From Flavobacterium sp. 270 (GTDB taxonomy: Bacteria > Bacteroidota > Bacteroidia > Flavobacteriales > Flavobacteriaceae): a stretch of DNA of 64,000 nt. Positions 16,144 to 22,914 of the stretch are shown piece after piece. Made by a program: the position numbers and the translations under genes. Within the stretch, counting starts at the first letter, position 1; every line of letters begins with the position of its first letter. The stretch lies in the NCBI RefSeq assembly GCF_004368785.1, contig NZ_SODM01000003.1, forward strand, positions 248,001-312,000, given 5' to 3'. A model generated the notes under the pieces. That model ran no database searches, was not told where the DNA came from, and saw nothing but the letters and a program-made list of their open reading frames with translations.

Positions 16144-16371
16144 TTATTGTTTTATTGTATAAATTAAAAATGTTATAAAGCCTGCAACAGCAAAAATCAG
16201 CATGCAGCCACTTTTTTGATATCCAATTCCAGATATGCCAGTTCGTACAGAATAGCCTTTGTTGCTAAAAGAACCCATTTTTGTTCTTAAACTCGGAGAG
16301 ATTCCAGACTTACTAATGTTTAATCCAAATCCTCCTCCGAGTTTTATTCTTTTTTGAAATCTAAAGCCCAT
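16144..16371 (-). CDS. DUF4236 domain protein
   Basis: A 75-aa protein with a recognisable DUF4236 N-terminus (MGFRFQKRIKLGGGFGLNISKSGISPSLRTK...GYSVRTGISGIGY), followed by a single TM helix (CMLIFAVAGFITFLIYTI). DUF4236 occurs in many bacteria and its function is unknown. It is the second gene of the operon, 2 nt before the Excalibur gene, so co-translation is likely. Confidence 0.85.
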   Translation of the reverse strand: MGFRFQKRIKLGGGFGLNISKSGISPSLRTKMGSFSNKGYSVRTGISGIGYQKSGCMLIFAVAGFITFLIYTIKQ

Positions 16372-16377
16372 GATGTT

Positions 16378-16584
16378 TTAGCTTGTGTGGCAATCTGGAC
16401 AGCAAGTTTTACAGCCGTTAGATTTTGAATAGGTTTTCTTTGCTTCCTCTACTGCAGGTTTGCAGCTTGAAAATTGACCAAGTTCTTTTCTATTTGACGA
16501 AGTTGGCAAATAACGACAATCGTCTGTATGAACTTCGTGATCGCCATTTGGTTGTGCATTCTGATTTACGTAATAAGTTTTCAT
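16378..16584 (-). CDS. Small cysteine-rich protein
   Basis: A 68-aa cytosolic protein with no signal peptide. It reads MKTYYVNQNAQPNGDHEVH, then TDDCRYLPTSSNRKELGQFSSC, and ends in a dense Cys cluster CKTCCPDCHTS. The spacing of Cys and His suggests zinc binding. The family is widespread but uncharacterised as far as I can tell. It heads the six-gene operon, and its promoter carries the regulon box. Confidence 0.75.
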   Translation of the reverse strand: MKTYYVNQNAQPNGDHEVHTDDCRYLPTSSNRKELGQFSSCKPAVEEAKKTYSKSNGCKTCCPDCHTS

Positions 16585-16624
16585 GATTTCTGGTTTTAAA
16601 TTAGTGTTTGAAAATTTAATTATT

Positions 16625-16670
16625 CAAATATAAATCCAATGTAAACCAGTATTTTACGGAAAACCATAAT
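16625..16670 (-). promoter_or_regulatory. Regulon box and -7 for the 16,584-13,190 operon
   Basis: On the minus strand ATTATGG-TTTT-CCGTAAA (16653-16670) is followed after 20 nt by TATATTTG (16625-16632), a perfect TAnnTTTG. Same order and spacing as the 13,083-13,128 site, and about 24-25 nt from CC to -7 as in the two cassette promoters. Confidence 0.72.
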
Positions 16671-16693
16671 TGGTGAACTTTGCATTTTAGAAA

Positions 16694-16720
16694 TAAAAAA
16701 AGCCCCCGAAGGAGCTTTGT
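16694..16720 (-). terminator. Terminator after the response regulator region
   Basis: Minus-strand stem AAAGCTCC-TTCG-GGGGCTTT followed by a T-run. It separates the regulator operon from the 16,584 promoter. Confidence 0.82.
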
Positions 16721-16747
16721 AAAATTTTAATAATAGTAAAATGAGAT

Positions 16748-17416
16748 TTAAATAATCCCCATATCTTTTGCAATAGAAACTAAATGCACAGTATTATTTG
16801 CTTTAAAAAAGTCTTTAAGTTTTGAAAGTCTTTTTTCGACAGCACTTTTACTGTTGGGTTTTGCATCAGAGTTTTTTAAGATGTCGATAATTTCATCTTG
16901 CGAAGTTCCAGAAGCTAAATGCTTTAATATTTTAATGTCTAAATCGTCGATTTCGAAATTGTTTTTTTCCTGTAATGCAGAAGATACTTCGGGCGAAATA
17001 AATATTTGATCTGAAGCCGAAAGAATAGTAATTGCTTTTTTTAGTTCTTCGATACTATTGAGGCCTTTTAAAACAAAAGCATCAATTCCTGCATTGTCAA
17101 AAAGTGACTTAATACGATATTGTTTATCTTCTACAGAATAGGCGATAATTTTAATGTTGGGCTGTAATTCGCGAACTTTCTGAACTAATTCGTCTCCATT
17201 AGCAATTTTTACTGCATGATGATCTGTTTTAAAGGAAAGATCACTAATTAATAAATCATACGGTTCATTTTGATGTATTGCAGCGCGTATTTTTAGAAAT
17301 GCATCATCACAATATTTAGTATGATTTGAATTGTCAATATTTAAATCTTTTAAAACTTGTTGAATTCCTAAATTCATGGCATCAAGGTCTTCAGCAATCA
17401 GTACTTTTTTAAACAT
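16748..17416 (-). CDS. Response regulator, REC plus divergent C-terminal HTH
   Basis: A 222-aa two-component regulator. REC domain at the N-terminus (acidic pair in LIAEDLDAM, phospho-acceptor in LLISDLSF). The C-terminal 70 residues (DLDIKILKHLASGTSQDEIIDILKNS...SAVEKRLSKLKDFF) resemble a LuxR/NarL-type HTH with a stretched turn. It is encoded 7 nt after the TPR kinase, so they form a pair. It is the best candidate to bind the CGG-N4-CC boxes upstream of 10,663, 13,056, 16,584 and 19,678, because it is the only DNA-binding regulator in the block. Confidence 0.88.
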   Translation of the reverse strand: MFKKVLIAEDLDAMNLGIQQVLKDLNIDNSNHTKYCDDAFLKIRAAIHQNEPYDLLISDLSFKTDHHAVKIANGDELVQKVRELQPNIKIIAYSVEDKQYRIKSLFDNAGIDAFVLKGLNSIEELKKAITILSASDQIFISPEVSSALQEKNNFEIDDLDIKILKHLASGTSQDEIIDILKNSDAKPNSKSAVEKRLSKLKDFFKANNTVHLVSIAKDMGII

Positions 17417-17423
17417 AAGGCTT

Positions 17424-19133
17424 TTATTTAGGCAGTGTTATTTTTACTTTAAAACCTCTATTAGGTTCAGTGTCAAAAGTAATAGATCCTTTTATGGCCA
17501 GAATACGGTTTTCCATATTTTGTAAACCATTTTTTATAATTTGTTTTTTCTCGCAGCCTTTTCCGTTATCGGTATAGTTTATAAACAAGCTGTTTGAGCC
17601 ATTTTCAAACTTTATAACTACAATTGAAGCCTGACTATGTTTTTTCATATTCACCATCAATTCCTGTAAAACTCTCTGAATGATAACCTTTTTTTCTTCT
17701 TCAATAATATCCCAGCTTATTTTTTCGATATTAGTAATAATAACATTTGTACTCTCACTATTGTAAGTCGAAAGCATTTCTTTTAGGTTTGTCGAATAAT
17801 TAGCTCCTGTATCAATATTACTATTCTCTCTCGAAATACCACGAACGCGAGTATAAATATGATCGAGTTTTTGCAATAAGGTTTCTTTAGTTTTCTCAAT
17901 GCTTAACGGCTGAGTTTGTGTAAAAGTGATCGCGTTAAAAACATCATTGGCTAATTCGTCGTGTATATCTTTTGCAATTCTGGTTTCGGTATTATAAGCA
18001 GTTTTTATTTCTACAAGACGAGTTTTGGTCTTATGACGTTTTACTAAATAAGCTACAAAAAAGAAGAGCGAAACGATACCTATTATTAAAAAAATTCTCT
18101 GATATTCTGCTTTCTGAATTACTAGTAAATCTTCGGCTTTTTCTAAACGAAGTTTTTGGTTTTCGTCTTTCTCTTTTTTAGAATCGTATTTTATTTTGGC
18201 GAATTTGTTTTTGTAGTTGTTTCTAATCTTAATTATACTATCGTTTAAAGTAATATATTTTTGGGCGTAATTTATAACTTGATCACTGGAACCATTAGAA
18301 ATTAAAAGTTGTAAAGCCCTTAATCGTTCATCAATACTATTAAGTTTTGTTGCAGTATTATAAGCATCCAAAGCGTGTTGATTTGATTTTTTTTTATCTG
18401 TTTTAGAATAATATTCTGCTAAACGCAAATTACTTCCAATACCACCATATATATCACCAATTTGATTTCTAATCGTAAGACTTTCATTCATTAATAATAA
18501 ACCTTTTTTGTTAAGTCCTTTTTTAAAATAGGCATAACCTAAATTATTTTTAACTCTTGCTTTTTCTATTGCTTGAGGTTTATTGTCTAATATTTTTTTG
18601 TTTAGAATAGATTCTAAAATTACGATTGCATCGTTGTATTTTTTTTGATTAATATAAACGACAGCAATATTATTTAAAGGAGTTTGTTTCGAAACAGAAT
18701 CTGTAGTTTCCTTTATTGCTTCTTTATAATAATAAACAGCATCTGCGTAAATTGAAAGTTCTTTATCTGCAATGCCGAAAAAGTTATTAATAGCGGCACT
18801 GTAAATGTCCTTTTTTTTGATGTATGGTAAAGCTTCTGTTAATGTTTCTTTACTGCCATAATAATCACCATTTATTTGCTGAATCGAGGCCATTTGAATT
18901 AGATTGTAAACAATATTGGCGCTGTCTTTCACTTTTTCATATCCTATTTTTGCTTTATTAAAACTGTAGAAAGCAACGTTAAAGTTTTTATTCTCAAAGT
19001 TTTTTATTCCTTTCTCGCGAAAACTATTAGCTTCTTTTACAAAAGGTTCTTCATTAGTACTCCTTATTGTTTTCTCTTTACATGAAATAAGAAAAAGGAA
19101 GGTAATTAAATAAAAAAACGGGGATCGTAGCAT
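17424..19133 (-). CDS. TPR-containing sensor histidine kinase (copy 2)
   Basis: A 569-aa paralogue of the kinase at 8,412: SPII-like start with LISC lipobox, TPR region, coiled coil, one TM, HisKA_3-like helix with the phospho-His in RIAKDIHDELANDVFNAI, and ATPase boxes QELMVNMKKHSQ, DNGKG and GLQNMENRI. It is followed after 7 nt by its response regulator. The extracytoplasmic TPR domain probably senses a peptide or protein; the small lipoprotein encoded upstream is a candidate partner. The N-terminal lipidation of a kinase that also has a TM is unusual outside Bacteroidota. Confidence 0.92.
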   Translation of the reverse strand: MLRSPFFYLITFLFLISCKEKTIRSTNEEPFVKEANSFREKGIKNFENKNFNVAFYSFNKAKIGYEKVKDSANIVYNLIQMASIQQINGDYYGSKETLTEALPYIKKKDIYSAAINNFFGIADKELSIYADAVYYYKEAIKETTDSVSKQTPLNNIAVVYINQKKYNDAIVILESILNKKILDNKPQAIEKARVKNNLGYAYFKKGLNKKGLLLMNESLTIRNQIGDIYGGIGSNLRLAEYYSKTDKKKSNQHALDAYNTATKLNSIDERLRALQLLISNGSSDQVINYAQKYITLNDSIIKIRNNYKNKFAKIKYDSKKEKDENQKLRLEKAEDLLVIQKAEYQRIFLIIGIVSLFFFVAYLVKRHKTKTRLVEIKTAYNTETRIAKDIHDELANDVFNAITFTQTQPLSIEKTKETLLQKLDHIYTRVRGISRENSNIDTGANYSTNLKEMLSTYNSESTNVIITNIEKISWDIIEEEKKVIIQRVLQELMVNMKKHSQASIVVIKFENGSNSLFINYTDNGKGCEKKQIIKNGLQNMENRILAIKGSITFDTEPNRGFKVKITLPK

Positions 19134-19186
19134 AATACTTACTTTCCCCGAATTTAAACATTAATTCTATACTAAAGTATTTTTAT

Positions 19187-19363
19187 TTAGTCTTTTGTTG
19201 GCGGTGGCGGTACTACAATAGGACCATCGTCTGGACCATCCGCAACAGGATTCACAATTTTTTTAACTTGATTTTTTGCCGGAGTTTCATATTCATCAGC
19301 AGTACAAGAAAATAACGTTGTACAGAATAGTGCTACTGTACCCAAAAGGAATATCTTTTTCAT
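19187..19363 (-). CDS. Tiny Pro-rich lipoprotein upstream of sensor kinase (copy 2)
   Basis: A 58-aa lipoprotein, same length as the 10,162 paralogue: SPII signal ending FSC, mature start CTADEYETPAKN, VADGP motif and a C-terminal proline run (VVPPPPTKD). It begins the lipoprotein-kinase-regulator unit. Conserved at the protein level while the spacers drifted, which supports function. No known family. Confidence 0.82.
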   Translation of the reverse strand: MKKIFLLGTVALFCTTLFSCTADEYETPAKNQVKKIVNPVADGPDDGPIVVPPPPTKD

Positions 19364-19389
19364 CTTTATAATTTTTAAGAATTGAAATA

Positions 19390-19491
19390 GGTATTGCTGT
19401 CCGGAACTTTTCCAGATCTTGTTTTAAGGCAATACCAAATGATTTTGGGAAGTGAAGTGCGTAGAACTATAAAACATTATTTATACTTCCC
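19390..19491. promoter_or_regulatory. Conserved inverted-repeat-rich spacer (copy 2)
   Basis: GGTATTGC (19390-19397) with GCAATACC (19429-19436), and GGGAAGT (19447-19453) with ACTTCCC (19485-19491). Counterpart of 10,366-10,466 with the same arms and nearly the same loop lengths. Confidence 0.65.
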
Positions 19492-19505
19492 GGATAAACT
19501 CCGTT

Positions 19506-19549
19506 TTACGGTTTTCCGCACTTTGAATAGAACTAGTTTTGTACTTTTG
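19506..19549 (+). promoter_or_regulatory. Candidate response-regulator box and promoter (copy 2)
   Basis: Box TTACGGTTTTCCGCA (19506-19520), TTTG at 19522-19525 and -7 element TACTTTTG (19542-19549). It faces the 19,678 gene. Box-to-minus-7 distance matches the other three sites. Confidence 0.65.
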
Positions 19550-19622
19550 TTTTTAGACCTGCAGATCAAAGTATGACTTGATTCTGGAGCAAAGTAACAA
19601 CCATTGTGAAGCTTGATTTATA

Positions 19623-19658
19623 GATGATTCCGATATTTCCGATGATTCCGATATTTCT
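19623..19658 (+). repeat. 18-bp tandem duplication just before a start codon
   Basis: GATGATTCCGATATTTCC is followed directly by GATGATTCCGATATTTCT, then a partial third unit, about 20 nt before the start at 19,678. The paralogous leader at 10,600-10,645 has related ATTCCC repeats. Confidence 0.75.
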
Positions 19659-19677
19659 AATAATTCCGTAGACGATT

Positions 19678-20658
19678 ATGAATAACATTACTATTGAAGA
19701 TTATAAAACTGCCATTAGAGCAAAATATGAAGTAGCAATTAAAGAAGATGTATCGGGTATTTTATCAGATCCAACTCCTGCACAATTACGAGATTTCTAT
19801 CTGAGAATTTTTGAAAGAGGAGTGAGTACTATTGATGAAGAAATTATGAAAATATTTTTAGAAGCTAATGAAAATTTCTCTCTAAAAAAGACAATTGAGA
19901 ACTGTAAGATTGGAAAATTTAAGCCTATTATTTCTTTTTTAGAGGGGGGAAATACAGATAATAAGTCTAGAATTGAAATGGCAGCTATTTTAGTTGATTT
20001 TGAGCTGAGACCTTATAAAAAGTTTCAAGTAAACAATTCAGATGAAGAAAAAGAATTGATTGAAGATCTTAAGAAATTTGAACCATTACCAATAAAAGAG
20101 AAGAAAGATTTAGAAGTTGAAGGAGAAGATGAAAATTTTAATGATATTGAAGATTCCAATGTAGATCAAAATAGTAATGAAGATGAAACTCAAGAAGAAA
20201 AGATAAGTTCTGTAGAAATTCTTAAACCAGTAGGTATTGTAGGAACAGTGAAGAGAAGTTTTTTTGAAAAATATAGAAGAACTGCAATAGCTACAGCAAT
20301 TATTTTTGGTTTAATAGCTGTAGGTACAATAGGCACAGTAATCTATTTTGAATTTTTGAAAAAAGGATGCATACAATGGTCGGGCGATCATTATGATGAG
20401 GTAAGTTGTAATATGGAGATGGAAGGAATAGGAACGTTCAATTCTCCAGAAACTTATGATGATAGAATTATAAACCTTAGAAGAATTAAGGTTTGTGATA
20501 CGACAGCATTTTTTAAAAACAATAAAGCAGTTGTCTGGTACGCTAAAGTAGGAGATAGTGTGGAGTTTTTTAACACGCACGGAATGCATCCCGAAAACGG
20601 AAAAGCACTAAGACCTGTAACGCAATATATCATAAATAAATATGTCAAGAAACATTAG
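19678..20658 (+). CDS. Single-pass membrane protein with N-terminal domain shared by the 10,663 gene
   Basis: A 326-aa protein. Cytosolic N-terminal domain of about 125 residues shared with the 10,663 protein (AILVDFELRPYKKF), an acidic linker (about 130-185), TM at about 205-225 (TAIATAIIFGLIAVGTIGTVIYF), and an extracytoplasmic domain starting KKGCIQWSGDHYDEVSC with further Cys (VCDTTAFF). No known enzyme signature. It is divergently transcribed from the lipoprotein-kinase-regulator operon and lies behind a regulon box, so it is likely an output of the system. Confidence 0.78.
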   Translation: MNNITIEDYKTAIRAKYEVAIKEDVSGILSDPTPAQLRDFYLRIFERGVSTIDEEIMKIFLEANENFSLKKTIENCKIGKFKPIISFLEGGNTDNKSRIEMAAILVDFELRPYKKFQVNNSDEEKELIEDLKKFEPLPIKEKKDLEVEGEDENFNDIEDSNVDQNSNEDETQEEKISSVEILKPVGIVGTVKRSFFEKYRRTAIATAIIFGLIAVGTIGTVIYFEFLKKGCIQWSGDHYDEVSCNMEMEGIGTFNSPETYDDRIINLRRIKVCDTTAFFKNNKAVVWYAKVGDSVEFFNTHGMHPENGKALRPVTQYIINKYVKKH

Positions 20659-20677
20659 GATTTTTAAGCGATACGGC

Positions 20678-22027
20678 CTAAGATAAAAACCCACTAAACC
20701 ACAATCCAGATTGTTTAATCGTACGTTCCTGAGTTTCAAAATCAACATACACTAAACCAAAGCGGGCGTTGTAGCCTTCGGCCCATTCAAAATTGTCGGT
20801 AAGGCTCCAGACAAAATAACCATCGACTTTGTAACCCTCTTCTTTGAGTTTAAGGATTTGTTCCAAATGGTCCTGAATATAATGTGTACGTTTAATGTCA
20901 TACACTTTTCCGTTGGTAAGAGTGTCAGGAAAAGCCGCGCCATTTTCGGTAATGATGATTTTTTTGATGTTGTAATCGTTGAACTTTTTCAGAACATGGT
21001 ATAGAGCAGGAGGATAGACTTCCCAGCCCATTTCTGTAGCGATTACATTTCTTTTTTCGGCACTAACTAATTCTGCTCCAATATAAGGAATGAGAATAGA
21101 TGATTTTACGACTTCGCGAGTGTAACATTGCAGACCTATAAAGTCAAAATCAAAAGCCATATTACTTAAATCATCTTCGAGAATGTAATTGTTTAATTTT
21201 TTTAGAACTGGAAGATCGTTCTGCGGATATCCTAAACCAAGAATCGGTTCTATAAAAGTTCTGTTCAGTAGTGTGTCAACACGTTTTGCCGCTTGAACAT
21301 CGGCAGGTTTATCAGTAGCTGGCTCTATATGAGTACAAGAAAAAGTAGTACCAATATTAGCATTCTCTACTTTGTTTCTTAATATTTTTGCACCTGCAGC
21401 AGTAGATAATGTTACGTGATGCATGGCTTTTAAATAATTGGTAATGCCTTTTTTTCCCGGTGCGTGAATGCCCAGAAAATAACCGGCACCTGTAAAAACA
21501 GACGGTTCGTTTATAACCATCCAATTTTTTACGCGGTCTCCAAAATGTTGCGCACATACCGCTACATATTCAGAAAACCAAGACACAGAATCTCTGTTAG
21601 TCCAGCCTCCTTTTACTTCGAGCGCATGCGGCAAATCCCAATGGTAAATAGTTACCCAGGGTTCAATATTTTTTTCTAGTAAGCAATCAATGATTTTATT
21701 GTAGTAATCAATACCTGCCTGATTTACTGGGTTAGTTCCAGTTGGCATAATTCGAGACCAGCTGATAGAAAATCTAAAATTAGGAATGTTTAATTCCTTT
21801 ATTAATTCAATATCACTTTGATACGAGTTATAGAAATCGCAGGCAGTAATGGCATGATGTCCATTTTTAATTTTTCCCTTTTGAGCGGTAAACACGTCCC
21901 AGATTGAACTTCCTTTTCCGTCGGCATCATGTGCACCTTCTATTTGAAAAGCGGCCGTAGATACACCCCACAAGAAATCTGCACCAAATTGGTCTTTATG
22001 TAAAAATGAGTTCTCAATTTTATTCAT
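20678..22027 (-). CDS. GH1 beta-glucosidase
   Basis: A 449-aa family 1 glycoside hydrolase, typical length, cytosolic (no signal). It hydrolyses beta-linked disaccharides or aryl-beta-glucosides with retention. Acid/base E174 in the NEP motif (VINEPSVF), nucleophile E361 in ITENGAAF, and the QIEGA and SWSRI N-terminal signatures are all present. It is convergent with the 19,678 gene and has no sugar transporter nearby. A TATTTTTG element abuts the start codon but is too close to be a usual promoter. Confidence 0.96.
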   Translation of the reverse strand: MNKIENSFLHKDQFGADFLWGVSTAAFQIEGAHDADGKGSSIWDVFTAQKGKIKNGHHAITACDFYNSYQSDIELIKELNIPNFRFSISWSRIMPTGTNPVNQAGIDYYNKIIDCLLEKNIEPWVTIYHWDLPHALEVKGGWTNRDSVSWFSEYVAVCAQHFGDRVKNWMVINEPSVFTGAGYFLGIHAPGKKGITNYLKAMHHVTLSTAAGAKILRNKVENANIGTTFSCTHIEPATDKPADVQAAKRVDTLLNRTFIEPILGLGYPQNDLPVLKKLNNYILEDDLSNMAFDFDFIGLQCYTREVVKSSILIPYIGAELVSAEKRNVIATEMGWEVYPPALYHVLKKFNDYNIKKIIITENGAAFPDTLTNGKVYDIKRTHYIQDHLEQILKLKEEGYKVDGYFVWSLTDNFEWAEGYNARFGLVYVDFETQERTIKQSGLWFSGFLS

Positions 22028-22400
22028 TCAAAAATACTTTCTTCTCAGATTAATGTAAAAAAGAAGACTGCATAGCTCTTAAGAAAAGCCATTCTTTGAA
22101 TGATACCAGAAAATTTAGATTAAAGAATTTCATAACGATTAGTTTTACTCAAAATAATAAAATAGATATAAACTAGCTGTAATGTAAACGTTATGAAATA
22201 GTTAACTATAGTTTTAAATAAAAGACAATAAATTAACCTAATATTCTATTTATTGCTGAAAAGAATGAATTTTTCTCTTTTTGATGTTATTTATGTAAAA
22301 TTTCCCAAAAATTATAAAACATTACTTACTTATTGATAAAGTAATTTAGCAATTATAATTTTAAACAAATCAAATCATAATTTTTTAAAACAAATCAAAC
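22028..22400. other. Divergent AT-rich spacer
   Basis: A 373-bp spacer between the divergent beta-glucosidase and lipocalin-like genes. It should hold both promoters. I see only weak promoter elements, no RNA gene and no ORF. Confidence 0.4.
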
Positions 22401-22817
22401 ATGAAAACTAAAAGCATATTTTTAAGCGCGTTATTTTTGAGTATAGGCCTATTCACTGTTTCTTGCAGTAACGATGATAACGATGGAGAAACAATAGTTC
22501 CGATACAAGGTACTTACAAGTTAAGTAAAACAGGAGGTATTGTTAATGGAAGTGAAGTATTAGTTGATGCTATACAAAATCAAAGTGGATGTAACCCAGA
22601 TTATTTAGATTTAAGATTAAGTAATGCGGCAGTTATGGGTGATTATGGTCCTAATTGTGCTTTAACAGAAACAACTGGAACTTATGTAAGATCTCATAAT
22701 GATTTAACGCTTACTTTTGGAAACAGCAGTACAACTAGCGACATTATGAATCTAACTAATAAAGAATTGAAAATAAAAGATAAAACTTCTGGTATAATTA
22801 CAGTTTATACGAGATAA
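22401..22817 (+). CDS. Lipocalin-like lipoprotein
   Basis: A 138-aa lipoprotein: SPII signal MKTKSIFLSALFLSIGLFTVSC, acidic spacer (SNDDNDGE), then a beta-rich domain starting IQGTYKLSKTGG, the usual G-x-W/Y-x-L opening of lipocalin-like proteins, with cysteines likely paired (SGCNPDY ... PNCALTE). Probably a small outer-membrane-anchored ligand binder; ligand unknown. Monocistronic, with a strong terminator. Confidence 0.7.
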   Translation: MKTKSIFLSALFLSIGLFTVSCSNDDNDGETIVPIQGTYKLSKTGGIVNGSEVLVDAIQNQSGCNPDYLDLRLSNAAVMGDYGPNCALTETTGTYVRSHNDLTLTFGNSSTTSDIMNLTNKELKIKDKTSGIITVYTR

Positions 22818-22860
22818 GACTTTATTTTATTTTTTTATATTTTTGGAATTAGTAATAAAA

Positions 22861-22894
22861 ACGGAAATAACTTCGCAAGTTATTTCCGTTTTTT
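22861..22894 (+). terminator. Intrinsic terminator
   Basis: A 13-bp perfect stem (ACGGAAATAACTT / AAGTTATTTCCGT) with a 3-nt loop and T-run. The A-rich left flank also allows it to end the convergent kinase transcript. Confidence 0.9.
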
Positions 22895-22914
22895 GTTTAA
22901 TTTCTTTTGATTTT

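Noticed and set aside
22028..22036. TATTTTTG promoter for the beta-glucosidase
   Set aside because: It ends one base before the start codon, leaving no room for a normal transcript start.
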